Notes: generated by a model not told the origin, from the letters alone. A DNA stretch of 64,000 bases from Klebsiella spallanzanii (GCF_902158555.1 NZ_CABGGS010000043.1:363065-427064), one strand, 5' to 3'. Counted from the stretch's first letter, positions 1-10,111 are shown. Translations and numbers: made by a program.

Positions 1-60
1 GCGATTTATCTGTACGTCGGGCAGGTTTAAATTTAGGGAAGTCTTCCCGGTTGTGGTTTT

Positions 61-97
61 GTAGCCCGGACATGGCGCGCCAGCGCCGCCTCCGGGG
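61..97. repeat. REP-like intergenic palindromic element
   Basis: A GC-rich imperfect palindrome that begins GTAGCCCGGA and ends CTCCGGGG, lying just 3' of ygfZ. Related elements beginning GTAGCCCGG occur at 56966-56999 and 58551-58578, also between genes. They look like the REP/BIME family of enterobacteria, which act in mRNA 3'-end protection and as gyrase or IHF sites. Bases 1-60 show nothing I can assign. Confidence 0.6.
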
Positions 98-115
98 AGG
101 CGGCTTATCCGAGAC

Positions 116-1099
116 TTAGCTCTCTTCCAGCGAATACGGCAGCGGCTCGATGCTCAGGTTGCCGGCATCGTCGCGTACGCGAAATACGCTGTCCGGTTCC
201 ATATCGTTATTCATCACTACCTGCACCAGAAGACGACCGTCATCCAGTTGAACAGCCGCTAAAACGGTGCCGGTGCGACGCCAGTTTTCGCCCATTTTCA
301 GCTCCAGGTCTTCCCCGGCTTCCGGTACGCGGCTGGCTGTTCCCGCCAGATACCACAGGGCACGCTTATTAGCGCCGCGGAATTTAGCGCGAGCAACCAT
401 TTCCTGGCCGGTGTAGCAGCCTTTCTTAAAGCTGATACCGCCCAGCGCCTGCAGGTTGGTAGCCTGCGGAATAAACTGTGCGCTGTTGGCGCTGTCGATA
501 ACCGGCAGACCGGCTTCAATATTCAGCGCCAGCCACTGCTGGCTATTATTCAACTGCGCTTCACCGCGCAAGGCGTTGGTGACGCGGGTTGCGGTTTCCA
601 CATCGGTCACCAGAAGGAAACGCTCGGCCGGATGTTCAAACCACAGCAGGCTGGTGACACCTTCGCTAACAACCTGTTTATCGGCATTGGGCAATTCACC
701 AAATAGCGGTGCCAGCGCGGCGCGGGCCTGAAAACCGGCGACGCCAAGCATCACGAGGTTATCATCGGCGGCGATGGTTACTTTGGAGAATACCGCGTAC
801 TTTTTCAGTTCAGTCAACTGAGCATCGCGCAGGCTGCGGCGTTCAATCCACGCAAACCCCTCATTACGGCGGAAAACGCGCAGGTTGCTCCACATCTTGC
901 CTTTGGCGTCACAATGCGCGGCAAGCAGATGCTGCTCGTCGGTCAGGTGGCTGACGTCGGCGGTAATCTGCCCCTGCAGATATTTCTCGCCATCCGGACC
1001 AGTAATTGTCGCCAGCGCCCAGTCATCCAACGTCATCAGCGTTAACGGCAAGCGAGCGGAAGAGGAGGGCTGACGCGGAGGAAAAGGTGTAAAAGCCAT
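116..1099 (-). CDS. ygfZ: tRNA-modifying, folate-binding protein YgfZ
   Basis: The 327-aa product is a folate-binding, GcvT-like protein that supports assembly or repair of certain Fe-S enzymes such as the MiaB tRNA methylthiotransferase. The family signature KGCYTGQE, carrying the functional cysteine, is intact in the C-terminal half. Length and sequence follow the E. coli protein closely. I chose the ATG at 1099 (MAFTPF) because it matches the E. coli start and has an AGGA ribosome site about 8 nt upstream; an in-frame ATG lies two codons earlier. The gene is divergent from sdhE-cptA, as in E. coli. Confidence 0.96.
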   Translation of the reverse strand: MAFTPFPPRQPSSSARLPLTLMTLDDWALATITGPDGEKYLQGQITADVSHLTDEQHLLAAHCDAKGKMWSNLRVFRRNEGFAWIERRSLRDAQLTELKKYAVFSKVTIAADDNLVMLGVAGFQARAALAPLFGELPNADKQVVSEGVTSLLWFEHPAERFLLVTDVETATRVTNALRGEAQLNNSQQWLALNIEAGLPVIDSANSAQFIPQATNLQALGGISFKKGCYTGQEMVARAKFRGANKRALWYLAGTASRVPEAGEDLELKMGENWRRTGTVLAAVQLDDGRLLVQVVMNNDMEPDSVFRVRDDAGNLSIEPLPYSLEES

Positions 1100-1343
1100 A
1101 GTCATATCCTGAATAGCTTAACGCAGAGTGTGTGACTAATGGTAAAAGAGCTATGGTGCAATGCAAGCCCTTTCGACAGGCCATTCGTGCCCTAAAATGC
1201 GGGAAGCTAAAACGAGTGAAAGAATAAATAACCTGATTATTTTAGGGTTTTCATGGAATAGCGCTCGCGAATCTCGATATTCCAGTGAAGTCGGTGTCGA
1301 AAACGGGTTAAACTAAACAATATCTATATGCAGGAAGGACAAC

Positions 1344-1610
1344 ATGGACATTAACAATAAGGCCCGCATCCACTGGGCATGCCGCCGGGGTATGCGTGAA
1401 CTCGATATCTCCATCATGCCGTTTTTCGAGCATGAGTACGATACGCTTAGCGATGGCGACAAACAGTTGTTCATCCGCCTGCTGGAAAACGACGATCCGG
1501 ACTTATTCAACTGGTTGATGAACCATGGCGAACCGGCTGATGCGGAACTGCAACGGATGGTAAAATTAATTCAGACACGGAATCGGGAACGTGGTCCTGT
1601 GGCAATCTGA
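1344..1610 (+). CDS. sdhE: FAD assembly factor SdhE
   Basis: An 88-aa protein of the SdhE/YgfY family, which promotes covalent flavinylation of succinate dehydrogenase SdhA and fumarate reductase FrdA in the cytoplasm. The conserved RGxxE motif is visible near the N-terminus (RRGMRELD), and the acidic helical bundle has the usual size. AGGAAG precedes the ATG. Its 3' end overlaps cptA by 20 bp, so the two are translationally coupled. Older annotations call this protein CptB, the antitoxin of a type IV toxin-antitoxin pair, but the flavinylation role is better supported in the family. Confidence 0.96.
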   Translation: MDINNKARIHWACRRGMRELDISIMPFFEHEYDTLSDGDKQLFIRLLENDDPDLFNWLMNHGEPADAELQRMVKLIQTRNRERGPVAI

Positions 1611-2001
1611 TTTACGCATCTCGTGGCGAGCGCAGTGGTTCTCGCTGTTGCTGCACGGCATTGTGGCGGCGCTGGTGCTGCTGATGCCCTGGCCGCTCAG
1701 TTACACCCCGCTGTGGCTGATACTGCTGTCTCTGGTGGTATTCGACTGCGTGCGCAGTCAGCGGCGGATCCACGCACGTCAGGGCGAAATAAAGCTGCTG
1801 ATCGACTCTCGTCTGCGCTGGCAAAAAGCGGAGTGGGATATCGTCGGCACTCCGTGGGTGATTAACAGCGGAATGCTGCTGCGCCTGCGACATACGGAAA
1901 ACCACCGCACCCAGCACCTGTGGGTTGCTGCAGATAGCATGGACGCGGGGGAGTGGCGCGATCTGCGTCGGCTGGTATTACAGAAACCGACGCAAGATTA
2001 A
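1591..2001 (+). CDS. cptA: YgfX/CptA inner-membrane protein
   Basis: A 136-aa protein very close to E. coli YgfX (CptA). It starts at a GTG inside the 3' end of sdhE. Two hydrophobic segments lie near residues 17-55, followed by a basic cytoplasmic domain. E. coli YgfX was reported to inhibit the cytoskeletal proteins FtsZ and MreB and was proposed as a toxin paired with YgfY, although later work gave YgfY (SdhE) a flavinylation role. Membrane location and coupling to sdhE are visible here; toxicity is not. Confidence 0.9.
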   Translation: MVLWQSDLRISWRAQWFSLLLHGIVAALVLLMPWPLSYTPLWLILLSLVVFDCVRSQRRIHARQGEIKLLIDSRLRWQKAEWDIVGTPWVINSGMLLRLRHTENHRTQHLWVAADSMDAGEWRDLRRLVLQKPTQD

Positions 2002-2009
2002 ACGAAGAC

Positions 2010-2531
2010 TCAGGCGAACTGCTCTGCCATTTCGCCGAGGATTTGCTCACACCAGTTCTGGATACGCTCATCGCTCAGGTCGTACTGATTCGTTTCATCG
2101 AGCGCCAGACCAACGAACAGCTGGCCGTCAGCGATGACTGGTTTCGGACTGGTGAACTCATAGCCTTCAGTTGGCCAATAGCCGATAAACTTAACCCCCC
2201 TGGTTGCCAGCTTGTCATGCAGCATACCGAGCGCGTCAAGGAACCATTCGCCATAACCTAGCTGGTCGCCCATGCCGTATAGCGCGACGATCTTATCCTG
2301 CAGATCCAGCGTATCGAGCTGCTGCCAGACCGCCTCCCAGTCTTCCTGGATCTCGCCAAAATCCCAGGTCGGAATGCCGAGGATCAGCACGTCATATTGC
2401 GTCATCAGGGCAGGGGAATCATCTTTCAGGTTATGCAGCGTCACCAGTTCAGGGCCGATGATATCGCGGATTTTTTCCGCCGCCATTTCGGTGTAGCAGG
2501 TGCTGGAACCGTAAAAAAGACCTATGTTCAT
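2010..2531 (-). CDS. fldB: Flavodoxin FldB
   Basis: A 173-aa long-chain flavodoxin, a soluble FMN-dependent one-electron carrier. The N-terminal phosphate-binding loop reads [12 protein letters not shown]. The aromatic and glycine-rich loops around the isoalloxazine ring are seen as PTWDFGE near residue 55 and YGMGDQLGY near residue 90. It corresponds to FldB rather than FldA by sequence and by its place between cptA and xerD, as in E. coli. It converges on cptA with an 8-bp gap. E. coli fldB is under SoxRS control; I did not find a clear soxbox here. Confidence 0.95.
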   Translation of the reverse strand: MNIGLFYGSSTCYTEMAAEKIRDIIGPELVTLHNLKDDSPALMTQYDVLILGIPTWDFGEIQEDWEAVWQQLDTLDLQDKIVALYGMGDQLGYGEWFLDALGMLHDKLATRGVKFIGYWPTEGYEFTSPKPVIADGQLFVGLALDETNQYDLSDERIQNWCEQILGEMAEQFA

Positions 2532-2652
2532 CGCGGAAACGTCTCAATTCTTGCTGTGACTTTGCGCTTAGTGTACCAGAAAGGCTGCGCCAGCCTGCAA
2601 CCCGAATTATTTAGGGTATAATGACGCCGTTTTAATAAGCAAAGAGGCCGGA

Positions 2653-3549
2653 GTGGAACAAGATCTCGCACAAATCGAGCAGTTTCTTGATGCCTTATGG
2701 CTGGAGCGTAACCTGGCGGAAAACACGCTAAGCGCCTACCGCCGGGATCTGACGATGGTGGTCGAATGGCTCCATCATCGTGGGCTGTCGCTTGCCAGCG
2801 TCAGCGGTGAAGACCTTCAGTCTCTGTTGGCGGAGCGGCAAACCGGCGGCTATAAAGCCACCAGCACCGCGCGCTTGCTAAGCGCCGTACGCCGTTTCTT
2901 CCAGCACCTTTATCGGGAGAAAATCCGCCAGGACGACCCCAGCGCGCTGCTGGCATCGCCAAAGCTGCCGCAGAGGTTGCCGAAGGATCTGAGCGAGGCT
3001 CAGGTCGAGCGCCTGCTGCAGGCCCCGGTGGTTGAACAACCGTTGGAGCTGCGCGACAAAGCCATGCTGGAAGTGTTGTATGCGACAGGTCTGCGCGTTT
3101 CAGAGCTGGTGGGCCTGACCATGAGCGACATCAGCCTGCGCCAGGGCGTGCTGCGCGTGATTGGTAAAGGAAATAAAGAACGGCTGGTACCGTTAGGCGA
3201 AGAGGCGGTACTGTGGGTTGAGAATTATCTTGAGTACGGGCGTCCCTGGCTGCTGAACGGCGTGGCGTCCGATGTGCTTTTTCCCAGCCAGCGCGCGCAG
3301 CAAATGACGCGCCAGACGTTCTGGCATCGGATTAAGCACTATGCCGTACTGGCGGGGATTGACAGCGACAAGCTCTCCCCGCACGTGTTGCGCCATGCGT
3401 TCGCTACGCATTTACTTAACCATGGCGCCGACTTACGCGTGGTGCAGATGCTGTTAGGACACAGCGATCTCTCCACGACGCAGATCTACACCCACGTGGC
3501 GACCGAGCGTCTGCGACAACTTCATCAACAGCATCACCCGCGTGCGTGA
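2653..3549 (+). CDS. xerD: Site-specific tyrosine recombinase XerD
   Basis: A 298-aa protein, the same length as E. coli XerD and alignable to it by eye without gaps. With XerC it resolves chromosome dimers at dif under FtsK control. The N-terminal SAM-like core-binding domain (about 1-100) is followed by the catalytic domain with ATGLRVSEL (Arg148), GKGNKERLVPL, SPHVLRHAFATH (His/Arg), LLGHSDL and the nucleophile in QIYTH (Tyr279). The start is GTG, preceded by AAGAGG. It heads a co-directional run xerD-dsbC-recJ-prfB-lysS. Confidence 0.97.
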   Translation: MEQDLAQIEQFLDALWLERNLAENTLSAYRRDLTMVVEWLHHRGLSLASVSGEDLQSLLAERQTGGYKATSTARLLSAVRRFFQHLYREKIRQDDPSALLASPKLPQRLPKDLSEAQVERLLQAPVVEQPLELRDKAMLEVLYATGLRVSELVGLTMSDISLRQGVLRVIGKGNKERLVPLGEEAVLWVENYLEYGRPWLLNGVASDVLFPSQRAQQMTRQTFWHRIKHYAVLAGIDSDKLSPHVLRHAFATHLLNHGADLRVVQMLLGHSDLSTTQIYTHVATERLRQLHQQHHPRA

Positions 3550-3571
3550 GCGCTGAAAAAAAGGATTGAGT

Positions 3572-4285
3572 ATGAAAAAAGGTTTATTGATGTTCACCCT
3601 GTTGGCGACCACCTTATCCGGTGCGGCGCATGCCGATAGCGCGGCGATCAAACAGCTGCTGACCCGGCTGGGTGTGCAGAGCTCGGACGTGCAACCTTCT
3701 CCGGTAAAAGGCATCAGCACCGTGCTGACGGATAGCGGCGTGCTGTACGTTACCGATGATGGAAAGCACATTATCCAGGGGCCGATGTACGATGTGAGCG
3801 GCGCGCAGCCGGTAAACGTTACCAACACGCTGCTGGCGGGTAAGCTGAACGCGCTGGAAAAAGAGATGATCGTCTATAAAGCGCCGCAGGAAAAACACGT
3901 CATCACCGTCTTCACCGATATTACCTGCGGCTACTGCCATAAACTGCATGAGCAGATGAGCGACTATAACGCGCTGGGTATTACTGTGCGTTATCTGGCC
4001 TTCCCGCGTCAGGGCCTGCAAAGCGAAGCCGAGCAGAATATGAAGGCAATTTGGTGTGCCAAAGACCGTAATAAAGCGCTGGATAACGCCATGAGCGGCA
4101 AGGCCGTAGAGGCTGCCAGCTGCGATGTCGATATCGCTAAACACTACACGCTCGGCGTGCAGCTTGGCGTTAACGGCACCCCGGCGATGGTGCTGAGCGA
4201 CGGGACCCTTATGCCGGGCTATCGTGACCCTAAAGATCTGAAAGCGCTCCTTGATGAGCATCAAAAACAAACGAGCGGTAACTGA
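3572..4285 (+). CDS. dsbC: Thiol:disulfide interchange protein DsbC
   Basis: A 237-aa periplasmic protein disulfide isomerase kept reduced by DsbD. A signal peptide ends at about residue 21 (GAAHA). It is followed by the dimerisation domain and a thioredoxin fold with the active site CGYC, a second structural cysteine pair further on, and the cis-proline loop NGTPAM. I use the ATG at 3572, which is well spaced from AAGGA; an alternative start two codons earlier is not ATG. The gene lies 22 bp after xerD and 5 bp before recJ. Confidence 0.96.
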   Translation: MKKGLLMFTLLATTLSGAAHADSAAIKQLLTRLGVQSSDVQPSPVKGISTVLTDSGVLYVTDDGKHIIQGPMYDVSGAQPVNVTNTLLAGKLNALEKEMIVYKAPQEKHVITVFTDITCGYCHKLHEQMSDYNALGITVRYLAFPRQGLQSEAEQNMKAIWCAKDRNKALDNAMSGKAVEAASCDVDIAKHYTLGVQLGVNGTPAMVLSDGTLMPGYRDPKDLKALLDEHQKQTSGN

Positions 4286-4290
4286 TTCGC

Positions 4291-6024
4291 GTGAAACAAC
4301 AGATACAACTACGCCGCCGTGAGGCGGCTGACGACGCCGATTTGCCTTCAGACCTTCCCCCGCTGCTGCAACGGCTGTACGCCAGTCGCGGCGTGCGCAG
4401 CGCGCAGGAGCTGGAGCGCGGCGTGAAAGGCATGCTGCCATGGTCGCAGCTGACCGGCGTTGAGAAAGCAGTAGAGATGCTCTATGGGGCCTTCAAGCAG
4501 GATCTGCATATTGTCGTCGTCGGCGATTTTGACGCCGACGGCGCGACCAGCACCGCGCTGAGCGTCCTGGCCCTTCGCGCGCTGGGCTACGGCAACGTCT
4601 CTTACCTGGTCCCTAATCGCTTTGACGACGGTTATGGCCTGAGTCCGGAAGTGGTCGATCAGGCTCACGCCCGCGGCGCGCAGATGATTATGACCGTGGA
4701 TAACGGCATTTCGTCCCACGCTGGCGTCGATCATGCTCATGCGCTGGGTATTTCGGTGCTGGTGACCGATCACCATCTGCCGGGGGATACGCTGCCCGCC
4801 GCCGAAGCGATTATTAACCCGAACCTGCGTGACTGCGAGTTCCCGTCAAAATCGCTGGCCGGAGTAGGCGTGGCCTTTTATCTGATGCTGGCGCTGCGCA
4901 CTTTTCTCCGTGATAAAGGCTGGTTTGAGGAGCGCGGTATTGCGCCACCGAATCTGGCTGATTTACTCGACCTGGTGGCGCTTGGCACCGTGGCGGACGT
5001 TGTACCGCTGGATGCCAACAACCGTATTCTGACCTGGCAGGGGCTGAGCCGCATTCGGGCGGGTAAATGCCGTCCAGGCATTAAAGCGCTGCTGGAAATC
5101 TCTAATCGCGATCCGCAAAAGCTGGCGGCCAGCGATCTCGGTTTCGCGCTGGGTCCGAGGCTTAATGCGGCGGGACGGCTGGACGATATGTCCGTTGGTG
5201 TGGCGCTGCTGCTGTGTGACAACACCGGCGAAGCGCGAATGCTGGCGAATGAACTTGATGCGCTAAATCAGACGCGTAAAGAGATAGAGCAGGGAATGCA
5301 GGCGGAAGCGCTGACCTTGTGCGAAAAGCTGGAACGCAGCAGTGAAACGCTACCAGGTGGGCTGGCGATGTATCACCCGCAGTGGCATCAGGGCGTTGTC
5401 GGCATCCTGGCTTCACGCATCAAAGAGCGTTTTCATCGTCCGGTCATCGCTTTTGCGCCCACCGGAGACGGACTGCTAAAAGGCTCCGGTCGGTCGATTC
5501 AGGGGCTGCACATGCGCGATGCGCTGGAGCGCCTGGATACGCTCTATCCTGGCATGATTCTGAAGTTCGGCGGCCATGCTATGGCTGCGGGACTGTCGCT
5601 GGAAGAGGGGCGCTTTGACGAGTTTCAGCAACGCTTTGGCGAGCTGGTAACCGAGTGGCTCGACCCCGCGCTATTGCAAGGGGAAGTGGTCTCTGACGGT
5701 CCTCTGGCGGCGGCTGAAATGAGTATGGAAGTCGCACAGATGCTGCGCGACGCAGGGCCGTGGGGGCAAATGTTCCCCGAACCGCTGTTCGATGGCCGTT
5801 TTCGCATTTTACAGCAGCGGCTGGTCGGCGAGCGTCACCTGAAGGTCATGGTTGAACCCGTTGGCGGCGGCCCGCTGCTGGATGGTATCGCGTTTAATGT
5901 CGATACTTCCATTTGGCCAGATCCCGGCGTTCGTGAAGTGCAGCTAGCCTATAAGCTTGATATCAATGAGTTCCGCGGGAACCGCAGCCTGCAGCTGATC
6001 ATTGACCACCTCTGGCCAAATTGA
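4291..6024 (+). CDS. recJ: Single-stranded-DNA 5'-3' exonuclease RecJ
   Basis: A 577-aa DHH-superfamily nuclease, the same length as the E. coli enzyme. It acts in RecF-pathway recombination, mismatch repair and base-excision repair. DHH-family metal motifs are visible as VGDFDADGATS near residue 75, TVDNGIS, and TDHHLPGD. The DHHA1 motif FGGHAMAAG lies near residue 430, and an OB-fold domain follows. The start is GTG, which fits the low expression known for recJ. It begins 5 bp after dsbC and so probably depends on that transcript. Confidence 0.96.
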   Translation: MKQQIQLRRREAADDADLPSDLPPLLQRLYASRGVRSAQELERGVKGMLPWSQLTGVEKAVEMLYGAFKQDLHIVVVGDFDADGATSTALSVLALRALGYGNVSYLVPNRFDDGYGLSPEVVDQAHARGAQMIMTVDNGISSHAGVDHAHALGISVLVTDHHLPGDTLPAAEAIINPNLRDCEFPSKSLAGVGVAFYLMLALRTFLRDKGWFEERGIAPPNLADLLDLVALGTVADVVPLDANNRILTWQGLSRIRAGKCRPGIKALLEISNRDPQKLAASDLGFALGPRLNAAGRLDDMSVGVALLLCDNTGEARMLANELDALNQTRKEIEQGMQAEALTLCEKLERSSETLPGGLAMYHPQWHQGVVGILASRIKERFHRPVIAFAPTGDGLLKGSGRSIQGLHMRDALERLDTLYPGMILKFGGHAMAAGLSLEEGRFDEFQQRFGELVTEWLDPALLQGEVVSDGPLAAAEMSMEVAQMLRDAGPWGQMFPEPLFDGRFRILQQRLVGERHLKVMVEPVGGGPLLDGIAFNVDTSIWPDPGVREVQLAYKLDINEFRGNRSLQLIIDHLWPN

Positions 6025-6109
6025 CAACAGTATATTAATAAGGGCGCGAATCCGGTAGAATTCCGCTCTTATCACCGCATTTTGACGAATCCATTAAAAG
6101 AAACCGATC

Positions 6110-7208
6110 ATGTTTGAAATAAATCCGGTAAAAAACCGCATTCAGGACCTCACGGAGCGCTCCGACGTTCTCAGGGGGTATCTTTGACTATGATGCTAAG
6201 AAAGAGCGTCTCGAAGAAGTAAACGCCGAGCTGGAACAGCCGGACGTCTGGAACGAACCCGAGCGCGCTCAGGCGCTGGGCAAAGAACGTTCCTCGCTGG
6301 AAGCCATCGTTGATACGCTGGATCAGATGTCTCAGGGGCTGGAGGATGTTTCTGGTCTTCTGGAGCTGGCCGTTGAAGCCGATGACGAAGAGACTTTCAA
6401 CGAAGCCGTTGCTGAACTTGACGTGCTGGAAGAGAAGCTGGCGCAGCTGGAATTCCGCCGCATGTTCTCCGGTGAATACGACAGCGCCGATTGCTACCTT
6501 GATATCCAGGCCGGTTCCGGTGGTACAGAAGCACAGGATTGGGCCAGCATGCTGACGCGTATGTATCTGCGTTGGGCTGAAGCCCGCGGCTTTAAAACCG
6601 AGATTATCGAAGAGTCTGAAGGCGAAGTGGCGGGCATTAAGTCCGTGACTATCAAGATTATCGGCGATTACGCCTACGGCTGGTTGCGTACCGAAACCGG
6701 CGTGCATCGCCTGGTGCGTAAGAGCCCGTTCGATTCCGGCGGCCGCCGCCACACTTCTTTCAGCTCTGCGTTCGTTTACCCGGAAGTGGATGACGATATT
6801 GATATCGAAATCAACCCGGCGGATCTGCGTATCGACGTTTATCGCGCATCTGGCGCGGGCGGTCAGCACGTTAACCGTACGGAATCCGCGGTACGTATCA
6901 CCCACATTCCGACCGGCTTAGTGACGCAGTGCCAGAACGACCGTTCACAGCACAAGAACAAAGACCAGGCCATGAAGCAGATGAAAGCGAAGCTTTATGA
7001 GCTGGAAATGCAGAAGAAAAATGCCGAGAAGCAGGCGATGGAAGATACCAAGTCCGACATCGGCTGGGGCAGCCAGATCCGCTCTTACGTGCTGGATGAC
7101 TCCCGCATTAAAGATCTGCGCACCGGGGTGGAAACCCGCAACACTCAGGCGGTGCTGGACGGCAGCCTGGATCAATTTATCGAAGCAAGTTTGAAAGCAG
7201 GGTTATGA
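6110..7208 (+). CDS. prfB: Peptide chain release factor 2, programmed +1 frameshift
   Basis: Release factor 2 recognises UGA and UAA stop codons. The 365-aa product is encoded in two frames: codons 1-25 from the ATG at 6110, ending at CTT (6182-6184), then an in-frame TGA at 6185-6187. A +1 shift to GAC at 6186 continues to 7208. The internal Shine-Dalgarno-like AGGGGG sits just upstream of the shift site, exactly as in E. coli. The codon-recognition motif SPF (RKSPFDSGG) and the peptidyl-hydrolysis GGQ (GAGGQHVNR) are intact. It is translated 9 bp ahead of lysS in the conserved prfB-lysS operon. The frame break is autoregulatory, not a sequencing error. Confidence 0.96.
6171..6190 (+). promoter_or_regulatory. 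prfB programmed +1 frameshift site
   Basis: AGGGGG (6173-6178), a 3-nt spacer, then CTT-TGA-C. The slippery leucine codon precedes UGA at codon 26. Low RF2 makes the ribosome pause and slip forward, so RF2 controls its own synthesis. This is established for enterobacterial prfB. Confidence 0.95.
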
Positions 7209-7217
7209 GGAACCAAC

Positions 7218-8735
7218 ATGTCTGAACAACAAGCACAGGGCGCTGACGCGGCAATTGACCTTAATAATGAACTGAAAGCCCGTCGTGAAAAGCTGGCTGC
7301 ACTGCGTGAGCAGGGTATCCCGTTCCCGAATGATTTCCGTCGTGACCACACCTCTGATCAACTGCACGCTGACTTCGATGCGAAAGAAAACGAAGAGCTG
7401 GAAGCGCTGAATGTTGAAGTCGCCGTTGCTGGCCGCATGATGACCCGTCGTATTATGGGTAAAGCTTCCTTCGTTACGCTGCAGGACGTAGGCGGCCGCA
7501 TTCAGCTGTACGTTGCGCGTGACGATCTGGCTGAAGGCGTTTACAACGAGCAGTTCAAAAAATGGGACCTCGGTGACATTATCGCTGCTCGCGGTAAGTT
7601 GTTCAAAACCAAGACCGGTGAACTCTCTATCCATTGCACCGAGCTGCGTCTGCTGACCAAAGCCCTGCGCCCGCTGCCGGACAAATTCCACGGCCTGCAG
7701 GATCAGGAAGCGCGTTATCGTCAGCGCTATCTGGACCTGATCTCCAATGATGAATCTCGCAACACCTTTAAAGTTCGTTCGCAGATCCTGGCTGGCATTC
7801 GTCAGTTCATGGTCGGTCGCGGCTTTATGGAAGTTGAAACTCCGATGATGCAGGTGATCCCTGGCGGCGCTTCCGCCCGTCCGTTTATCACCCATCACAA
7901 CGCACTGGACCTCGACATGTACCTGCGTATCGCGCCGGAACTGTACTTGAAACGTCTGGTGGTTGGCGGTTTTGAGCGTGTGTTCGAAATCAACCGTAAC
8001 TTCCGTAACGAAGGCATCTCCGTTCGCCATAACCCAGAGTTCACCATGATGGAACTCTATATGGCGTATGCGGATTATAAAGATCTGATTGAGCTGACTG
8101 AATCTCTGTTCCGCACGCTGGCGCAGGACGTTCTGGGCCACACTGAAGTGCCTTATGGCGATCAGACCTTCGACTTCGGCAAGCCGTTTGAAAAACTGAC
8201 CATGCGTGAAGCTATCAAGAAATACCGTCCGGAAACCGAGATGGCGGACCTGGATAACTTCGATTCCGCGAAAGCCATTGCTGAAAGTATCGGCGTTCAC
8301 GTTGAGAAGAGCTGGGGTCTGGGCCGTATCGTGACCGAGATCTTCGAAGAAGTGGCGGAAGCGCACCTGATTCAGCCAACCTTCATTACTGAATATCCGG
8401 CAGAAGTTTCTCCGCTGGCGCGCCGTAACGACGAGAACCCGGAAATCACCGACCGCTTTGAATTCTTCATCGGCGGGCGTGAAATTGGTAACGGCTTCAG
8501 CGAGCTGAACGATGCCGAAGACCAGGCGCAGCGCTTCCTGGATCAGGTAAACGCGAAAGCCGCTGGTGATGACGAAGCGATGTTCTATGATGAAGACTAC
8601 GTGACCGCGCTGGAGCATGGCCTGCCGCCGACTGCGGGTCTGGGTATTGGTATCGACCGTATGGTCATGCTGTTCACTAACAGCCACACCATCCGCGACG
8701 TGATCCTGTTCCCGGCGATGCGTCCGGTAAAATAA
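7218..8735 (+). CDS. lysS: Lysyl-tRNA synthetase, class II
   Basis: A 505-aa class II aminoacyl-tRNA synthetase that charges tRNA-Lys. The N-terminal OB-fold anticodon-binding domain covers about residues 60-150. Catalytic motif 2 is visible as [15 protein letters not shown], and motif 3 as [11 protein letters not shown] near the C-terminus. The ATG is preceded by GAGGAAC. The long antisense open frame opposite this gene is a codon-bias shadow. The gene ends in a strong intrinsic terminator at 8753-8780. Confidence 0.97.
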   Translation: MSEQQAQGADAAIDLNNELKARREKLAALREQGIPFPNDFRRDHTSDQLHADFDAKENEELEALNVEVAVAGRMMTRRIMGKASFVTLQDVGGRIQLYVARDDLAEGVYNEQFKKWDLGDIIAARGKLFKTKTGELSIHCTELRLLTKALRPLPDKFHGLQDQEARYRQRYLDLISNDESRNTFKVRSQILAGIRQFMVGRGFMEVETPMMQVIPGGASARPFITHHNALDLDMYLRIAPELYLKRLVVGGFERVFEINRNFRNEGISVRHNPEFTMMELYMAYADYKDLIELTESLFRTLAQDVLGHTEVPYGDQTFDFGKPFEKLTMREAIKKYRPETEMADLDNFDSAKAIAESIGVHVEKSWGLGRIVTEIFEEVAEAHLIQPTFITEYPAEVSPLARRNDENPEITDRFEFFIGGREIGNGFSELNDAEDQAQRFLDQVNAKAAGDDEAMFYDEDYVTALEHGLPPTAGLGIGIDRMVMLFTNSHTIRDVILFPAMRPVK

Positions 8736-8752
8736 ACATTACCGTAATAAAC

Positions 8753-8780
8753 GAAACCCCAGCAGAACTGGGGTTTTTTT
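8753..8780 (+). terminator. Intrinsic terminator of prfB-lysS
   Basis: A stem CCCCAG (8757-8762) / CTGGGG (8768-8773) with a short loop, followed by seven T residues. The stop codon of the converging idi gene overlaps the T tract. Confidence 0.92.
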
Positions 8781-9327
8781 ATGCCTGACGGCTAAAATTT
8801 ATCAATGCTTCACGCGCATTATCGTCCGTAGCCTGCATCACCATCCACGGGCTAAAGGCCCACGGCGTAGCGCGGATCCCGCTTAAAACATCCTCAAGAT
8901 TGCTCCACTGAAAATCCATTACTTCATCAAGATTGATCTGCAATGGGCTGGCTCTTCGTGCGGCATACACCGGGCAGACTTCGTTCTCGACAATACCGTT
9001 TGGCGCCACGGCCCGATAGCGAAATTCAGGATAGACAGGCGTCATGCTGTGGATATCGACACCTAACTCAAAGCGGCAGCGGCGTTCAACGGCCTGTTCA
9101 AAGGTTTCACCGGTTTGCGGGTGTCCGCAGACTGAATTCGTCCAGACGCCGGGCCAGGCTTTTTTAGCCAGCGAGCGACGGGTGACCAGTAATTGACCTT
9201 TTTCATTGAACAACCAGCAGGAAAATGCGAGGTGCAAAGGGGTATTGAGGGTGTGAGCGGCATACTTCTCCAGCATACCTGAAGGCTTATCTTGCTCATC
9301 GAGCAAAATGACATGTTCCCCGGCCAT
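8779..9327 (-). CDS. idi: Isopentenyl-diphosphate delta-isomerase (type I)
   Basis: A 182-aa Nudix-fold enzyme, the same length as E. coli Idi. It interconverts isopentenyl and dimethylallyl diphosphate in the cytoplasm. The catalytic cysteine lies in SVCGHP, and the Nudix-type metal/catalytic stretch [17 protein letters not shown] follows. The acidic catalytic residues sit near [10 protein letters not shown]. The ATG at 9327 has AGGAG 6 nt upstream; a longer frame to 9360 would run into the terminator of the next gene and is unlikely. It converges on lysS. Confidence 0.95.
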   Translation of the reverse strand: MAGEHVILLDEQDKPSGMLEKYAAHTLNTPLHLAFSCWLFNEKGQLLVTRRSLAKKAWPGVWTNSVCGHPQTGETFEQAVERRCRFELGVDIHSMTPVYPEFRYRAVAPNGIVENEVCPVYAARRASPLQINLDEVMDFQWSNLEDVLSGIRATPWAFSPWMVMQATDDNAREALINFSRQA

Positions 9328-9339
9328 GACAACTCCTGA

Positions 9340-9376
9340 AAATAAAAAATGACCCGGCACAAACCCGCCGGGTCAT
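9340..9376 (-). terminator. Intrinsic terminator after the DUF554 gene
   Basis: A perfect 10-bp stem: 9349-9358 pairs with 9367-9376 (ATGACCCGGC / GCCGGGTCAT). On the minus strand it is followed by TTTTTATTTT. It lies directly after the DUF554 stop codon and before idi, so it separates the decarboxylase operon from idi. Confidence 0.88.
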
Positions 9377-9380
9377 GTAC

Positions 9381-10097
9381 TCAGGCCACTAGGGTAGCCC
9401 ATAAATGGGACAAAGGCATTACCAAAACAAGCCCTGGTAACATATTCGCTACCGGAAATAGCTTAATGTTGCAGATACGCAACCCGGTTGCCACCATCAG
9501 CAGCCCGCCTGCGCAGGAGAAATCCGCCATCATATCCGGGGTGATCATTGGCAGAATAACCACCGCCAGCATCGCCAGCGCCACTTGAATAACGATCTGC
9601 GGGATGGCAATGGTCATCACCGCGTAGCCCAGCAGCGTGGCGAAGATCCCAGCAGTAAACAGATCGAGAATCGTTTTAATATACAGTATTGATGGATCGC
9701 CGCTCATCCCCTCGGTCATCGCCCCAAAGATGCCGGTACCGCTGGCGCAAAATAGCACCAGGATGGCGACAAATTTCTCGGTGAACTCTTCATGGCTGAG
9801 GCCATTGACCGGCGGCAGAACTTTGTTGATTAAACCGCGCGTGGATCCCGCTGCTTTTCCGATTCTTTTTTCCAGATGCAGAAGCTCGCCGAGGAGTGCG
9901 CCGATCACCATGGCCAGCACCACGGCGGGCATGTACTTCACTTTTAACACCAGGGTGATGCCCAAACCTACGGAGCAAAGGCCGAAGGTCATTGGCAGCG
10001 CTGTTTTGACGCGATCCGGGAGTTTACTCCCCCCCATGGCGCCAATTAATCCACCAATAATGACGGCGGAACCATTTACATACGGGCCGATTAACAT
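9381..10097 (-). CDS. DUF554 family membrane protein (YqgA-like)
   Basis: A 238-aa integral membrane protein with six or seven hydrophobic segments and many glycines (GGLIGAMGGSKLP near the N-terminus). It resembles DUF554/YqgA, a family without a settled function. It is the last gene of a three-gene unit with UbiD- and UbiX-type genes, 14 bp after the UbiX gene, and ends in an intrinsic terminator. Its position suggests export or uptake linked to the decarboxylation substrate or product, but that is inference. GGAAA precedes the ATG. Confidence 0.8.
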   Translation of the reverse strand: MLIGPYVNGSAVIIGGLIGAMGGSKLPDRVKTALPMTFGLCSVGLGITLVLKVKYMPAVVLAMVIGALLGELLHLEKRIGKAAGSTRGLINKVLPPVNGLSHEEFTEKFVAILVLFCASGTGIFGAMTEGMSGDPSILYIKTILDLFTAGIFATLLGYAVMTIAIPQIVIQVALAMLAVVILPMITPDMMADFSCAGGLLMVATGLRICNIKLFPVANMLPGLVLVMPLSHLWATLVA

Positions 10098-10111
10098 TGA
10101 ATAATTTCCTG

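Noticed and set aside
1344..2001. sdhE-cptA as a toxin-antitoxin module
   Set aside because: SdhE is a well-supported flavinylation factor; the gene overlap alone does not show a toxin-antitoxin role here.
3614..4441. 275-codon open frame antisense to dsbC and recJ
   Set aside because: It covers parts of two confident genes on the other strand and shows no recognisable domain.
6110..6187. prfB as a broken gene with an early stop
   Set aside because: The in-frame UGA at codon 26 is the known programmed frameshift, with all its signals present.
6171..6905. 244-codon open frame antisense to prfB
   Set aside because: Shadow of the RF2 gene; no start signal or homology seen.
7203..8687. 494-codon open frame antisense to lysS
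   Set aside because: It lies wholly opposite a highly expressed gene, has no ribosome site or family resemblance, and is explained by lysS codon bias.
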